Shown piece after piece: positions 27,469 to 38,081 of a stretch of DNA of 64,000 nucleotides. The DNA comes from an uncultured Eubacteriaceae bacterium (GTDB lineage: Bacteria; Bacillota; Clostridia; Peptostreptococcales; Anaerovoracaceae), in the NCBI GenBank assembly GCA_903789635.1, contig CAIFEY010000001.1:124001-188000 (forward strand), read 5' to 3'. Numbering within the stretch: the stretch's first letter is position 1; each line of letters opens with the position of its first letter. Under the pieces are notes generated by a model that did no database searches, was not told the origin of the DNA, and worked only from the letters and a program-made list of their open reading frames with translations. A program made the position numbers and the translations under genes.

Positions 27469-29436
27469 ATGCCTGAATTTAAACTCCATTCTAAATACAA
27501 GCCGACCGGCGATCAGCCGCAGGCGATCGAGAAGCTGGTGAAGGGCTTCAAGGAAGGGAAACGGGCGCAGACGCTGCTCGGCGTCACCGGATCCGGAAAG
27601 ACCTTTACGATGGCCAACGTCATCGAACAGCTGCAGAAGCCGACGCTGATCATCTCGCATAACAAGACGCTGGCGGCGCAGCTGCAGGGGGAGATGAAGG
27701 AGTATTTCCCGGAGAATGCGGTGGAGTACTTCATCTCGTTCTACGACTACTACCAGCCGGAGGCCTACGTGCCGTCGACCGACACTTACATCGAGAAGGA
27801 CTCAGATATCAACGATGAGATCAACAAGCTCAGGCACAGCGCGACCTCCGCGCTGTTCGAGCGGCGTGACGTCATCATCGTCGCGTCGGTATCCTGCATC
27901 TACGGATTAGGAAGCCCGATCGACTACTCGACGCAGGTCCTGTCGCTGAGGCCGGGCATGGAGAAGCCGAGGAAGGAGATCCTGCGCAGGCTCGTCGACA
28001 TCCAGTACGTCAGGAACGACCTCGCGTTTGAGCGCGGCACGTTCCGGGTGCGCGGGGACACGATCGACATTTACCCGGCAGGTTCGGATATTGCGTTCCG
28101 CGTGGAGCTCTTTGGCGACGAAATCGACACGATCAAGGAGATGAACCCTCTGACCGGAGAGATCCTGGGTCTGCGCAACCACATCGCGGTCTACCCGGCG
28201 ACGCACTACATCACCTCGCCGGAGCACATGGAGGCGGCGCTGAAGGGCATCGAGGAGGAACTCGAGGACCAGGTGGCGTTCTTCAAGAGCCAGGGCAAGC
28301 TGCTGGAGGCGCAGCGCATCGAGCAGCGCACGCGCTATGACATGGAGATGATGCGCGAGATCGGCACCTGCAAGGGAATCGAGAACTACACCCGCCACCT
28401 GACGGGCCTGAAGCCGGGCGAGAAGCCGTACACGCTGCTCGACTACTTCCCGGACGACTTCCTGATCATCACCGACGAGTCGCACGTCATGCTTCCGCAG
28501 CTGCACGCGATGTACAACGGAAACCTGTCGCGCAAGCAGTCCCTGGTCGACTACGGATTCCGCCTGCCTTCCGCGCTGGACAACCGCCCGCTGAAGTTCG
28601 AGGAGTTCGAGGGCATGGTCAACCAGATCATGTACGTCAGCGCCACGCCGGCAAAGTACGAACGTGAGCAGTCGAACGGAATCAGCGCTGAGCAGATCAT
28701 CCGCCCGACCGGCCTGCTGGACCCGCCGATCGAGGTGCACAAGACCGAGGGACAGATCGACGACCTGATCGGAGAGATCAACAAGACGATCGAGGCCGGC
28801 GAACGCGCCTTCATCACGACACTGACCAAGAAGATGTCCGAGGACCTGACCGACTTCCTGATCAAGGCCGGCGTCAAGGCCAAGTACCTGCATTCCGACA
28901 TCGACGCCCTCGAGCGCATGCGGATCATCCGCGACCTGCGCCTGGGCGAGTTCGACGTCCTGGTCGGCATCAACCTTCTGCGTGAGGGGCTCGATGTGCC
29001 GGAGGTATCCCTAGTCGCGATCCTCGATGCGGATAAGGAAGGATTTTTGCGCACGGAGACGTCGCTGATTCAGACGATCGGCCGCGCCGCGAGAAACGTC
29101 CACGGCCGCGTCATCATGTACGCCGACTCGATCAGCCCGGCGATGAAGACCGCGATCGACGAGACCAAGCGCCGCCGAGAGATCCAGAACGCCTATAATG
29201 AAGAGCACGGAATCACGCCTAAGAGTGTCGTCAAGGACATCCGTGAGGTCATCGAGGCGACGGTCCCGGCGGAGGAGACCGGCGGAAAGAAGAAGCCGGA
29301 GGAGATGACCAAGAAGGAGCTGAAGGACTACGTCAAGAAGCTGCAGCAGGAGATGCAGCAGGCCGCGTCGGACCTCCAGTTCGAGAGGGCAGCGGAGCTC
29401 AGAGACATCTTCTTCGAGTACCGCTCGCATATGTAG
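27469..29436 (+). CDS. uvrB: Excinuclease ABC subunit B
   Basis: A 655-residue UvrB. It has Walker [13 protein letters not shown] (about 39-50), the beta-hairpin [20 protein letters not shown] that clamps damaged [12 protein letters not shown] (motif II), [17 protein letters not shown] and a C-terminal UvrC-binding coiled coil ([11 protein letters not shown]). ATG 27469 has AAGGGAG upstream; the track extends 56 codons too far. uvrA lies 1.1 kb downstream with an amidase gene between. No perfect SOS box was seen in the 190-base upstream gap, which holds two direct TACGATTA copies (about 27396). Confidence 0.96.
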   Translation: MPEFKLHSKYKPTGDQPQAIEKLVKGFKEGKRAQTLLGVTGSGKTFTMANVIEQLQKPTLIISHNKTLAAQLQGEMKEYFPENAVEYFISFYDYYQPEAYVPSTDTYIEKDSDINDEINKLRHSATSALFERRDVIIVASVSCIYGLGSPIDYSTQVLSLRPGMEKPRKEILRRLVDIQYVRNDLAFERGTFRVRGDTIDIYPAGSDIAFRVELFGDEIDTIKEMNPLTGEILGLRNHIAVYPATHYITSPEHMEAALKGIEEELEDQVAFFKSQGKLLEAQRIEQRTRYDMEMMREIGTCKGIENYTRHLTGLKPGEKPYTLLDYFPDDFLIITDESHVMLPQLHAMYNGNLSRKQSLVDYGFRLPSALDNRPLKFEEFEGMVNQIMYVSATPAKYEREQSNGISAEQIIRPTGLLDPPIEVHKTEGQIDDLIGEINKTIEAGERAFITTLTKKMSEDLTDFLIKAGVKAKYLHSDIDALERMRIIRDLRLGEFDVLVGINLLREGLDVPEVSLVAILDADKEGFLRTETSLIQTIGRAARNVHGRVIMYADSISPAMKTAIDETKRRREIQNAYNEEHGITPKSVVKDIREVIEATVPAEETGGKKKPEEMTKKELKDYVKKLQQEMQQAASDLQFERAAELRDIFFEYRSHM

Positions 29437-29529
29437 AGTTCGCATATGCAGCACGGTGATGCAGCCGCGGGCAGCGGCTGCGGCGGAATACACAGTCTTT
29501 GCAGACAAAGGCAGAAAGGACAGGAGACC

Positions 29530-30363
29530 ATGAGAATAGCACAGCTCCAGATGCCGGTATACCCGGATAAAGAGAAGAACCTGAAGCAGCTGGAGGACGC
29601 CGTGAGAAATCTCTGCGCGGAATCCGGTGGAAACAAGCCGGACCTGATCGCCGCGGGCGAGATGTTCAGCTGTCCGTATGAGACGGACAAGTTCCCGGAA
29701 TACGCGGAACCGGCGGGCGGTCCGACCTGGAAGCGCCTGTCCGCGCTCGCAGAGGAGAACGGGGTGTACCTGTCGCCGGGGACGATCCCGGAGGTCGATG
29801 AAGAGAGACGTGTATACAACACGGCCTTCGTGTTCGACCGCGAGGGACATCAGATCGCACGCCACCGCAAGATGCACCTGTTCGACATCGACGTGCAGGG
29901 TGGGCAGAGCTTCCGCGAGTCCGACACGCTGACCGCGGGCAGTGACGTCACGGTTTTCGACACCGAGTTCGGCCGCGGCGGGATCTGCGTCTGCTTCGAC
30001 TTCCGTTTTCCGGAGCTGGCGCGCCTGATGGTGCTGGAGGGGGCAAAGTTCATCCTGGTCCCGGCCGCATTCAACCAGACGACCGGCCCGGCGCACTGGG
30101 ACCTGATGTTCAGGAGCCGCGCGGTCGACAACCAGTGCTGGACGATCGGGACCTCGCCGTCGATGAATCCGGAGGCGTCCTATCACGCCTGGGGGCACAG
30201 CATGATCGTCTCCCCGTGGGGCGAGGTGGTGAGCGAGATGGATGAGATTCCGGAGTACCGGGTGATCGACATCGACCTTTCAGAGACCGAGCGTGTGCGC
30301 GCCCAGCTGCCGCTCCTGTCCGCGCGGCGGGAAGACGTGTATACACTGAAGAAGGTTAAATAG
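29530..30363 (+). CDS. Carbon-nitrogen hydrolase (Nit2/omega-amidase-like)
   Basis: A 277-residue nitrilase-superfamily enzyme. The Glu-Lys-Cys triad is visible in AAGEMFSCPY, RHRKMHLFDID and GGICVCFDFRFPEL. The family hydrolyses linear amides or related nitrogen compounds; the sequence resembles the Nit2/omega-amidase branch that handles 2-oxoglutaramate-type substrates, but specificity is not certain. ATG 29530 has CAGGAGA upstream. It sits between uvrB and uvrA in the same direction without an obvious functional link. Confidence 0.85.
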   Translation: MRIAQLQMPVYPDKEKNLKQLEDAVRNLCAESGGNKPDLIAAGEMFSCPYETDKFPEYAEPAGGPTWKRLSALAEENGVYLSPGTIPEVDEERRVYNTAFVFDREGHQIARHRKMHLFDIDVQGGQSFRESDTLTAGSDVTVFDTEFGRGGICVCFDFRFPELARLMVLEGAKFILVPAAFNQTTGPAHWDLMFRSRAVDNQCWTIGTSPSMNPEASYHAWGHSMIVSPWGEVVSEMDEIPEYRVIDIDLSETERVRAQLPLLSARREDVYTLKKVK

Positions 30364-30394
30364 AAGGATCGGCTGAACGACGGCTGCAGATGGG

Positions 30395-30437
30395 CATCAG
30401 GGCAGGCTCGGTGACTTGCGCGCGTGGGCTTTGGCCC
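30395..30437 (+). repeat. Dispersed intergenic repeat, copy C
   Basis: CATCAGGGCAGG with a diverged TTTGGCCC core 35 bases downstream, the same spacing as copies B and D. Confidence 0.5.
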
Positions 30438-30560
30438 TGACAGCGCAGGACGGCCGGGCGAAGCCGGAAATGACCGGAATAAAAGAGGAATGGGAATCAG
30501 ACTCGGCCTGCGGACTCATGCGGGCCGGGTAATTATTGGAGAGGGAAAGGTGTACGGCTC

Positions 30561-33536
30561 ATGCCGAATGAAATCATCATTAAAAATGCGAATGTGAACA
30601 ACCTGAAGCATTTAAGCGTGCGGATTCCGCGCGACAAGTTCGTGGTGCTGACGGGGCTGTCCGGCTCGGGCAAGTCCTCGCTGGCGTTCGACACGATCTA
30701 TGCGGAGGGGCAGAGAAGGTATATCGAGAGTCTGTCGTCGTACGCGCGGCAGTTCCTGGGGCAGATGGACAAGCCGGATGTCGAGTCGATTGAGGGGCTT
30801 TCGCCGGCGATCTCCATCGACCAGAAGACGACGAGCAGGAACCCGCGCTCCACGGTCGGAACGGTGACGGAGATCAACGACTACCTCCGTCTGCTGTACG
30901 CGAGGATAGGCATTCCGCACTGCCCGGTCTGCGGCAGGGAGATCAGCAGCCAGAGCGTGGATCAGATCGTCGACACCATCATGGGCTATCCGGAGCGGAC
31001 GCGCCTGATGATCATGGCGCCGGTGGTCAGGGGCCGCAAGGGCGAGCACGTGAAGGTCCTCGAGAGGATTCAGAAGGAAGGCTTCACGAGGGTCAGGGTC
31101 GACGGAGAGATCCGGCTGCTGGACGAGGACGAGATCCATCTGGAGAAGCAGAAGCGCCACACGATCGAGATCGTCGTGGACCGAATCATCGTCAAGCCGG
31201 GCCAGGAGGGACGCATCTCCGAGGCCGTCGAGCTCGCGATGCAGGAGGGCGAGGGGCTTGCCGTCGTCTTCTTCAAGGACGGGGACTTTGAGAAGGAGCA
31301 GACCTTCTCCAGCAAGCTCGCCTGCCCGGAGCACGGCGCGAGCATCGAGGAGCTGGAGCCGAGGATGTTCTCCTTCAACAGCCCGTTCGGCGCCTGCCCG
31401 ACCTGCAACGGCCTGGGCTTCACCGAGAAAGTCGACCCGGATAAGATGATCTACACCGAGAAGAGCATCGCCGATGGCGCCCTGAACCGCATCTACGCTT
31501 CGATGGAATTCTCCGGATTCTACCGCGAGGTCGTGGACATTCTGGCGGCGGAGCACCACGTCGACCTGAACACGCCGTACCGCGAGCTGCCGGAGAAGTT
31601 TAAGCAGGAGCTGCTGTACGGAACCGGAAACCGCCACCTGAAGTACACCCACGTGACCAGGAGGGGCAAAGAAGTCAACTTCGACCATCCATTTGAGGGG
31701 CTGCTGACCAACGTGGAGCGCCGCTACCGCGAGTACGCGACGGACAACATGCGGTCCCGCATGGAGCCGTTCATGGTCGTGAAGGAGTGCCCGGACTGCG
31801 GCGGAAAGCGCCTGAAGCCGGAGGTCCTCGCGGTCACGGTCGGCGGAAAGAACATCGCGGAGTTCTCCGACATGTCGGTCCGCGATTCGCTCGAGTTCGT
31901 GACGAACCTTCAGCTCAGCGAGAAGGATCAGATGATCGGAAAGCAGATCCTGCACGAGATCCGCGCCCGCCTGAAGTTCCTGGTGGACGTCGGCCTCGAT
32001 TACCTGACGCTCTCCCGTGCGGCGGCAACGCTGTCCGGCGGCGAGGCGCAGAGAATCCGGCTTGCGACGCAGATCGGATCCGGCCTGCAGGGCGTCCTGT
32101 ACATTCTGGATGAGCCGAGCATCGGCCTGCATCAGAGGGACAACGACAAGCTCCTGAAGACGCTGCGCCACCTGACCGATCTCGGCAACACGCTGATCGT
32201 CGTCGAGCACGACGAGGACACGATGTACGCGGCGGACCACATCGTCGACATCGGCCCGGGCGCCGGCATCTACGGCGGAGAGCTCGTCGCGCAGGGCACG
32301 GTCGAGGACATCAAGGCCTGCCCGGAGTCAATTACCGGCCAGTACCTCAGCGGAAAGAAGAAGATTGCCGTCCCGGCCGTCCGCCGCGAGGGCAACGGGA
32401 CGTTCATCACCGTCAAGGGCGCGACGGAGCACAACCTGAAGAACATCGACGTCGAGTTCCCGCTCGGGAAGTTCATCGCGGTGACGGGCGTCTCCGGATC
32501 CGGAAAGTCCAGCCTGGTCAACGAGATCCTGAATAAGGGCGCGTCGCGCATCGTCAACCGAAGCGAGGACGTGCCGGGCGCGCACGAGGCCATCCTGGGC
32601 CTCGAGAACATCGACAAGGTCATCGACATCGACCAGTCGCCGATCGGAAGGACGCCGCGCTCCAACCCGGCGACCTACACCGGCATGTTCACGAGCATCC
32701 GCGACCTGTTCGCCAGCCTCCCGGACGCCAAGATGCGCGGCTTCGACAAGGGCCGCTTCAGCTTCAACGTGAAGGGCGGGCGCTGCGAGGCCTGCAAAGG
32801 CGACGGAATCATCAAGATCGAGATGCACTTCCTCTCCGACGTCTACGTCCCGTGCGAGGTCTGCCACGGCAAGCGCTACAACCGCGAGACGCTGGAGGTC
32901 AAGTACAAGGGCAAGAGCATCTACGACGTCCTGAACATGAGCGTGGCGGAGGCGCTGGACTTCTTCCAGAACCTGCCGTCGATCCACCGCAAGCTGGAGA
33001 CCCTGCACGAGGTCGGACTCGACTACATCAAGCTCGGCCAGCCGTCCACGGAGCTGTCTGGCGGCGAGGCGCAGCGAATCAAGCTTGCGACGGAGCTCTC
33101 CAAGCGCAGCACGGGAAGGACGCTCTACATCCTCGACGAGCCGACCACCGGCCTGCACTTCGCCGACGTGGACAAGCTCCTCTCCGTCCTGCAGAAACTT
33201 ACGGACGGAGGGAACACGGTCGTCGTCATCGAGCACAACCTGGACGTGATCAAGCAGGCGGACTGGATCATCGACTTGGGTCCGGAGGGCGGAGACCTCG
33301 GCGGCAATGTCGTCGTTACGGGCACGCCGGAGGAGGTCGCCGAGTGCGAGGAATCCTATACCGGCCAGTTCCTGAAGAAGATGCTCCCGAAGCCGACGGC
33401 AACCAAGGCGACGGTTTCCGCGAAGCCGAAGGCCAAGTCCAGGTCTGCGGCCAAGCCTAAGGCTAAAGCTAAGACAAAGTCGACGGCCAAGGCTGGAGTA
33501 AAGACCAGGGTCAAGGCCGAGGCTGCCGGCAAGTAG
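30561..33536 (+). CDS. uvrA: Excinuclease ABC subunit A with basic C-terminal tail
   Basis: A 991-residue damage-recognition ATPase. It has two ABC modules: Walker [10 protein letters not shown] (about 33) and GVSGSGKSS (about 646), signatures LSGGEAQRI (both halves), and zinc fingers CPEH ... CPTC and CEAC ... [10 protein letters not shown]. The normal protein would end near residue 940, after [10 protein letters not shown]. The last 48 residues are an extra Lys/Ala-rich tail with [17 protein letters not shown]-type repeats, histone-H1-like in composition. ATG 30561 follows a GAGGGAAAGG region. Confidence 0.96.
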   Translation: MPNEIIIKNANVNNLKHLSVRIPRDKFVVLTGLSGSGKSSLAFDTIYAEGQRRYIESLSSYARQFLGQMDKPDVESIEGLSPAISIDQKTTSRNPRSTVGTVTEINDYLRLLYARIGIPHCPVCGREISSQSVDQIVDTIMGYPERTRLMIMAPVVRGRKGEHVKVLERIQKEGFTRVRVDGEIRLLDEDEIHLEKQKRHTIEIVVDRIIVKPGQEGRISEAVELAMQEGEGLAVVFFKDGDFEKEQTFSSKLACPEHGASIEELEPRMFSFNSPFGACPTCNGLGFTEKVDPDKMIYTEKSIADGALNRIYASMEFSGFYREVVDILAAEHHVDLNTPYRELPEKFKQELLYGTGNRHLKYTHVTRRGKEVNFDHPFEGLLTNVERRYREYATDNMRSRMEPFMVVKECPDCGGKRLKPEVLAVTVGGKNIAEFSDMSVRDSLEFVTNLQLSEKDQMIGKQILHEIRARLKFLVDVGLDYLTLSRAAATLSGGEAQRIRLATQIGSGLQGVLYILDEPSIGLHQRDNDKLLKTLRHLTDLGNTLIVVEHDEDTMYAADHIVDIGPGAGIYGGELVAQGTVEDIKACPESITGQYLSGKKKIAVPAVRREGNGTFITVKGATEHNLKNIDVEFPLGKFIAVTGVSGSGKSSLVNEILNKGASRIVNRSEDVPGAHEAILGLENIDKVIDIDQSPIGRTPRSNPATYTGMFTSIRDLFASLPDAKMRGFDKGRFSFNVKGGRCEACKGDGIIKIEMHFLSDVYVPCEVCHGKRYNRETLEVKYKGKSIYDVLNMSVAEALDFFQNLPSIHRKLETLHEVGLDYIKLGQPSTELSGGEAQRIKLATELSKRSTGRTLYILDEPTTGLHFADVDKLLSVLQKLTDGGNTVVVIEHNLDVIKQADWIIDLGPEGGDLGGNVVVTGTPEEVAECEESYTGQFLKKMLPKPTATKATVSAKPKAKSRSAAKPKAKAKTKSTAKAGVKTRVKAEAAGK

Positions 33537-33603
33537 CGCCGTACGGCTCGGAAAGCCCTGGGACACATTTCGATACAGCGGTGCAGGATGCGGCAAAAAA
33601 TTA

Positions 33604-33645
33604 ATCCGGCAGGGAAGGCTGACTTCCTTGCCGGATATTTTTTTT
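33604..33645 (+). terminator. Intrinsic terminator of uvrA
   Basis: ATCCGGCAGGGAAG pairs with CTTCCTTGCCGGAT (one G-U) and is followed by eight T. The downstream bases continue into TTTGTCCG. Confidence 0.92.
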
Positions 33646-33757
33646 GTCCGAAGGAAGATACAACTGTGAGAAAAAACGGTAAACATGGAAATTACTTGTT
33701 GGATAGTACCACATGTGTCAATTTGGTGGTTTCTTTGTGCTTGTATTTACAATTCTG

Positions 33758-33786
33758 TTAGTTTATCCGCCCGGATTTGTTATAAT
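33758..33786 (+). promoter_or_regulatory. Possible promoter of pncB
   Basis: A good TATAAT at 33781 with a weak TTAGTT 17 bases upstream. The remaining gap up to 33959 is GC-rich with no gene. Confidence 0.5.
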
Positions 33787-33959
33787 GTAAAGGAGATGTT
33801 AAATTGCCTGCTCGTCCGGGGCCGCTCAAGGTCATTGGGACGCGCGGGAACAGACGGAAAACCTGCTCGGCGTATGGGAGTTGACGGCGGGCCGGTACCG
33901 TGCGTGCAGGCCGGAGGGGTTGGCCGGGCGCACAGCAGAATTTTGGAGGTATTTTTAAA

Positions 33960-35408
33960 ATGGCACTGAAGGATAATATGACGCTGCTCACCGATTTCTA
34001 TGAGCTGACGATGGGCAACGGGTACTTCGAGGCGGGCCGAAAGGACGAGATCGCATGGTTCGACATGTTCTTCCGTCACATCCCGGACCGCGGCGGCTAT
34101 GCGATCATGGCCGGGGTGCAGCAGATTGTTGAGTATATGGAAAATTTGCACTTTTCCGATGAGGACATCGAGTATCTTCGCGGCAAGCACATGTTCAGCG
34201 AGGGATTCCTGGAGTATCTGAGGGACTTCGAGTTCGAGTGCGACGTCTGGGCGGTTCCGGAGGGCGTTCCGATCTTCCCGCAGGAGCCGATCGTCACGGT
34301 GCGCGGCCCGATCATCCAGGCGCAGCTGATGGAGACGATGATTCTTCTTACGATCAACCACCAGAGCCTGATTGCGACCAAGGCGAGCCGGATCGTCCGT
34401 GCAGCCCAGGGCCGCGGCGTCATGGAGTTCGGATCCCGCAGAGCACACGGCACGGCTGCCGCAATCATGGGCGCGCGTGCGGCTTACATCGGCGGCTGCA
34501 TCGGAACGGCCTGCACGATCACCGACCGCGAGTTCGACATCCCGGCGCTCGGAACGATGGCGCACAGCTGGGTTCAGCTCTTCCCGACGGAGTACGACGC
34601 GTTCACGGCATATGCTAAGACGTATCCGGACAACTGCATCCTGCTGATCGACACCTACGACGTCCTGAAGTCCGGACTGCCGAACGCAATCCGCGTCTTC
34701 AAGGAGCAGAAGCCTAAGAACATGGGCGTCCGCGTCGACAGCGGCGACATCGCGTACCTGACCAAGCGCGTCCGCAAGATCCTGGACGAGGAAGGCCTGC
34801 AGGACTGCAAGATCACGGTCAGCAATTCACTGGACGAGTACCTGATCCGCGACGTGATCATGGAAGGCGCACAGATCGACTCCTTCGGTGTCGGCGAGCG
34901 CATGATCACGGCCAAGTCCGAGCCGGTATTCGGCGGTGTGTACAAGCTGTCGGCGGTCGAGGAGAACGGCAGGGTCATCCCGAAGATCAAGATCTCCGAG
35001 AACGTCGGAAAGATCAGCAACCCGGCGGCCAAGAAGCTCTACAGAATCTACAGCAGGGAGACGGGAAAGGCGGAGGCCGACCTGATCATGCTGAAGGACG
35101 AGCCGATGCCGACCGAGGACGGCTACACGATCTTCGACCCTTGCGTCAACTGGAAGAAGAAGACCCTGAACAACTATTATGCGAAGGACATCCGCGTCCA
35201 GCTGTTCGATCACGGCAAGCGCGTCTACGACTGTCCGCCGGTTCAGGATATCCAGAAATTCTGCAAGGAGCAGGTCGAGACCCTCTGGGAGGAGACCCTG
35301 CGCTTCGAGAACCCGCAGCGCTACTTCGTCGACCTTTCCGAGGACCTGTACAATACCAAGCAGGAACTCATCCACAAGAACAGAGAGCTGAAGCAGGAAC
35401 ATAAATAA
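33960..35408 (+). CDS. pncB: Nicotinate phosphoribosyltransferase
   Basis: A 482-residue enzyme converting nicotinate and PRPP to nicotinate mononucleotide in NAD salvage. Family stretches include LLTDFYELTMGNGYFEAG at the N-terminus, the central EFGSRRAHG active-site region and VRVDSGDIAYL. ATG 33960 has GGAGGT 10 bases upstream; the track's earlier GTG start is unsupported. A convergent terminator hairpin follows. Confidence 0.94.
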   Translation: MALKDNMTLLTDFYELTMGNGYFEAGRKDEIAWFDMFFRHIPDRGGYAIMAGVQQIVEYMENLHFSDEDIEYLRGKHMFSEGFLEYLRDFEFECDVWAVPEGVPIFPQEPIVTVRGPIIQAQLMETMILLTINHQSLIATKASRIVRAAQGRGVMEFGSRRAHGTAAAIMGARAAYIGGCIGTACTITDREFDIPALGTMAHSWVQLFPTEYDAFTAYAKTYPDNCILLIDTYDVLKSGLPNAIRVFKEQKPKNMGVRVDSGDIAYLTKRVRKILDEEGLQDCKITVSNSLDEYLIRDVIMEGAQIDSFGVGERMITAKSEPVFGGVYKLSAVEENGRVIPKIKISENVGKISNPAAKKLYRIYSRETGKAEADLIMLKDEPMPTEDGYTIFDPCVNWKKKTLNNYYAKDIRVQLFDHGKRVYDCPPVQDIQKFCKEQVETLWEETLRFENPQRYFVDLSEDLYNTKQELIHKNRELKQEHK

Positions 35409-35436
35409 CCGAGACATAAACAATCAGAAATACAAT

Positions 35437-35486
35437 AAAAACGGGGGTATGGAAAATGTCCGTTCATTTTTCCACACCCTCGTTTT
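35437..35486. terminator. Bidirectional terminator between pncB and the Crp/Fnr gene
   Basis: AAAACGGGGGTATGGAAAATG pairs with CATTTTTCCACACCCTCGTTTT with two mismatches. A-rich and T-rich flanks serve both converging genes. Confidence 0.85.
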
Positions 35487-35493
35487 GCTGTTC

Positions 35494-36156
35494 TTACATT
35501 AATAGCTTGAAGTGATTCCGGTTCGTCTTCAGTACGCCCTCCTGCTGAAGCTTGGAGATCTCCACCGACATGGCGGAACGCTCCACGCACAGGTAGTCTG
35601 CGAGCTGCTGCCTGTTGTATGGGATATCAAATTCTTTGGAACCCTGCTTGAGCGATTCTGCGGAGAGGTAAGCCATCAGCTTTTCCTTCGTCGTCCGCTT
35701 GCCCATGATGATGGTCTTTTCGTTGAATGCCAGCGCTTTTCGCGAGATCGATATGACGAAGTTCTTAATGAGTGTCTGGTGGTGTTCGCATCTGGTCGTG
35801 CAGGTGTTCAGGACCTTGTCTACCTTCAGGAAAACGATCTGCGAGTTCTCTGCTGCGACAAAGTCCACATTGAGAACCGTTTCCTTTTTGGTTGTGTACG
35901 GATCTCCGAACGAGTCTCCCGCGCTGAATTTGGTGATGATGTTTCTGTTTCCCCAGATGTCTGTCTGGGTCATCAGGACGGATCCGGTCAATATAACACC
36001 GACAGAATCAATGTGTGTTCCTGCCTCATGGATGTATTCATTCTTTTTAACCGTTTTCATTTTTGCGTCCGTACATTTCAGGATTGATAGTATTTCTTGA
36101 TCAGCAAGACCGCTGAACATATCGCAGCGTTTAAGTGCTGTAATGTATTCTTTCAC
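35494..36156 (-). CDS. Crp/Fnr-family transcription regulator
   Basis: About 220 residues. The N-terminal cyclic-nucleotide-like beta barrel includes GVILTGSVLMTQTDIWGN and SAGDSFGDPY. The C-terminal winged helix has NRQQLADYLCVERSAMSVEISKLQQEG. I choose GTG 36156, which follows AGGGGTGA; the track's TTG at 36183 would run through the putative operator. It has few Cys (CTTRC in the dimer helix region), not the four-Cys cluster pattern of classical Fnr. It is divergent from asrABC, so it is the likely regulator of sulfite reduction. Confidence 0.88.
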   Translation of the reverse strand: MKEYITALKRCDMFSGLADQEILSILKCTDAKMKTVKKNEYIHEAGTHIDSVGVILTGSVLMTQTDIWGNRNIITKFSAGDSFGDPYTTKKETVLNVDFVAAENSQIVFLKVDKVLNTCTTRCEHHQTLIKNFVISISRKALAFNEKTIIMGKRTTKEKLMAYLSAESLKQGSKEFDIPYNRQQLADYLCVERSAMSVEISKLQQEGVLKTNRNHFKLLM

Positions 36157-36170
36157 TTTGTCACCCCTAT

Positions 36171-36186
36171 TGTTGGAATTCAAACA
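36171..36186. promoter_or_regulatory. 16-bp Crp/Fnr-like palindrome upstream of asrA
   Basis: TGTTGGAA-TTCAAACA, two 8-base half-sites with one mismatch. The centre is about 41-42 bases before the start predicted from the TATAAT at 36209, the classical position for activation by Crp/Fnr proteins. Confidence 0.65.
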
Positions 36187-36201
36187 TACACCATTACATT
36201 T

Positions 36202-36239
36202 ATTATACTATAATTTGCCAAGATGTTAACAGGTAAACA
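36202..36239. promoter_or_regulatory. Overlapping divergent -10 boxes and second palindrome
   Basis: TATAAT (36209-36214, plus strand, for asrA) overlaps ATTATA (36202-36207), which reads TATAAT on the minus strand for the regulator. No good -35 is present on the asrA side, consistent with an activator-dependent promoter. TGTTAAC-AG-GTAAACA (36224-36239) is a second imperfect palindrome downstream. Confidence 0.55.
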
Positions 36240-36255
36240 CATAGGAGGATTGTCT

Positions 36256-37269
36256 ATGGGCTATGTCTTAAGTAATGAGGGCATCAACAAGGCGTTTGAA
36301 GCTCTTCGCAAAGAGTACAGAATCTTTGCGCCCGTTCTCAAGGTAGGCGAGGGCAGATTCAAGGATACGGATGTCATCCGTTATGATTTCGTTGACAGCT
36401 ATGATGAAGTCGAGATGGACAAAAGATCCGATTTCTCGTACAAGGACATTGTTACACCGCTTTCCGAGTCGATGTTCTTCTTCACAGAAGACCAGATTCG
36501 TGAGGCCAACTTCGATGCTTCACCGGTAATTGTTTTGATGAGAGCCTGCGATATTAATGCAGTAGAGCGTCTCGATCAGATTTTCCTCGCAAACGGTGAG
36601 CATAACGATTATTACTATGAGAGACGCAGAGAGGTAATCAAGTTCGCACTCATCGGATGCGGCAAGACCTGCGAGGACGGATTCTGCGTAGATATGGGTT
36701 CCAACAAGGCTGAGGACTACGTTTTCTCTCTGGATCCGAAAGACGGTAAGGTTTATGTAAACGTAAAGGAAGATGACCTTGACGCTGCTTTCGCTGATAA
36801 TTCAGAATCCTCTGCTGACGTAGTGCCTCAGTTCGTAACCGAGAATGAGGTTCACGTAGAGAGACCGGAAGAGGTTCCACTCACACTCTTTAAGGATGAG
36901 ATGTGGGATGAATACAGCAAGAGATGCATTAACTGCGGACGCTGCAACTTTGTCTGTCCTACATGCAGCTGCTTCACGATCCAGGACCTGTTCTTCACGG
37001 ATAACGGCAAGGTGGGAGAGAGAAGAAGAGTCAACGCTTCCTGCATGGTAGACGGATACACAGACGTTGCCGGCGGACTCGTTCAGCGCAGATCTAACGG
37101 TGAGAGAATGAGATTCAAGGTTCTCCACAAGGTTTACGACTTCAGAAAAATCTTTGGATACGACATGTGCGTAGGATGCGGACGCTGCGACACCGTCTGC
37201 CCGGAGTACATTTCGTTCTCGAACTGCATCAACAAGCTTAATGCCAGAGTAAAGGAATTGGAGGGATAG
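36256..37269 (+). CDS. asrA: Anaerobic sulfite reductase subunit A
   Basis: A 337-residue iron-sulfur protein of the AsrA type. Two C-terminal [4Fe-4S] motifs are clear: CINCGRCNFVCPTCSC and CVGCGRCDTVCPEY; a Cys-containing ALIGCGKTCEDGFC lies mid-protein. It passes electrons to AsrB/AsrC for reduction of sulfite to sulfide. The start is ATG 36256, after AGGAGGA; the track's ATG at 36223 is too early. First gene of asrABC, with tight spacing to asrB (2 bases). Confidence 0.95.
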   Translation: MGYVLSNEGINKAFEALRKEYRIFAPVLKVGEGRFKDTDVIRYDFVDSYDEVEMDKRSDFSYKDIVTPLSESMFFFTEDQIREANFDASPVIVLMRACDINAVERLDQIFLANGEHNDYYYERRREVIKFALIGCGKTCEDGFCVDMGSNKAEDYVFSLDPKDGKVYVNVKEDDLDAAFADNSESSADVVPQFVTENEVHVERPEEVPLTLFKDEMWDEYSKRCINCGRCNFVCPTCSCFTIQDLFFTDNGKVGERRRVNASCMVDGYTDVAGGLVQRRSNGERMRFKVLHKVYDFRKIFGYDMCVGCGRCDTVCPEYISFSNCINKLNARVKELEG

Positions 37270-37271
37270 AA

Positions 37272-38069
37272 ATGGCCGGCAAGAATGAATACACACCAAT
37301 GCCATCCAGACTGCAGGATATCATCAAGCAGGCGGAGAATGAATGGACGTTCCGCTTTACCTATGTCGGACCGGTCAAGCCGGGCCAGTTCTTCCAGGTT
37401 TCCATTCCTAAGGTCGGAGAGGCACCGATCTCTGTAAGCGGAATCGGAGAGGACTTCGTAGACCTGACCATCAGAAAAGTAGGGAAGGTTACGGATTATC
37501 TGTTTGAGAACTTCCAGGCAGGAGATTCCCTCTTCATCAGAGGACCTTACGGAAACGGATTCGATGTTGAGGAGTACGCTAAGGGCGAGATGATCATCGT
37601 TGCCGGCGGTACTGCGGTATCCCCGATCAGAGGAGTTGTACAGTACCTCTGCAAGACGGATCATCCTCAGGATACGCACCTCATCGCAGGATTCAAGAAT
37701 CCGGATGAGATCATGTTCAAGCCTGACTTTGAGGAGTGGAAGGATCTGATCGACCTCACCGTCACCGTAGACGGAGCACCGGAAGGATACGAGGGCAATG
37801 TAGGCCTCGTTACACAGTACATTCCTGACATTCCGATCAGAGATATCGAAAGCTGCAAGGCAATCGTAGTCGGACCTCCTCCGATGATCAAGTTCTCGAT
37901 CATCGAGCTCGTAAAGAGAGGCTTCAACGAGGAGCATATCTGGATTTCCGATTCCCGTAAGATGTCCTGCGGAATCGGTAAGTGCGGACACTGCAGGGTT
38001 AACAGCAAGTACATCTGCATCGACGGCCCTGTCTTCAAATATACAGAGCACAGAGCGCTCGTCGACTAG
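37272..38069 (+). CDS. asrB: Anaerobic sulfite reductase subunit B
   Basis: A 265-residue flavoprotein of the ferredoxin-NADP reductase fold. It has the FAD region (GQFFQVSIPKVGEAPISVSG), the nucleotide-binding GGTAVSPIRGVVQYL, and a C-terminal [2Fe-2S]-type Cys cluster CGIGKCGHCRVNSKYIC like PyrK/dihydroorotate dehydrogenase electron-transfer subunits. It takes electrons from NAD(P)H. Confidence 0.95.
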   Translation: MAGKNEYTPMPSRLQDIIKQAENEWTFRFTYVGPVKPGQFFQVSIPKVGEAPISVSGIGEDFVDLTIRKVGKVTDYLFENFQAGDSLFIRGPYGNGFDVEEYAKGEMIIVAGGTAVSPIRGVVQYLCKTDHPQDTHLIAGFKNPDEIMFKPDFEEWKDLIDLTVTVDGAPEGYEGNVGLVTQYIPDIPIRDIESCKAIVVGPPPMIKFSIIELVKRGFNEEHIWISDSRKMSCGIGKCGHCRVNSKYICIDGPVFKYTEHRALVD

Positions 38070-38081
38070 GGGAGGTGCCAC

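Noticed and set aside
36154-36183. TTG 36183 as start of the Crp/Fnr gene
   Set aside because: GTG 36156 has a good AGGGGTGA site, and the earlier codons lie in the candidate operator.
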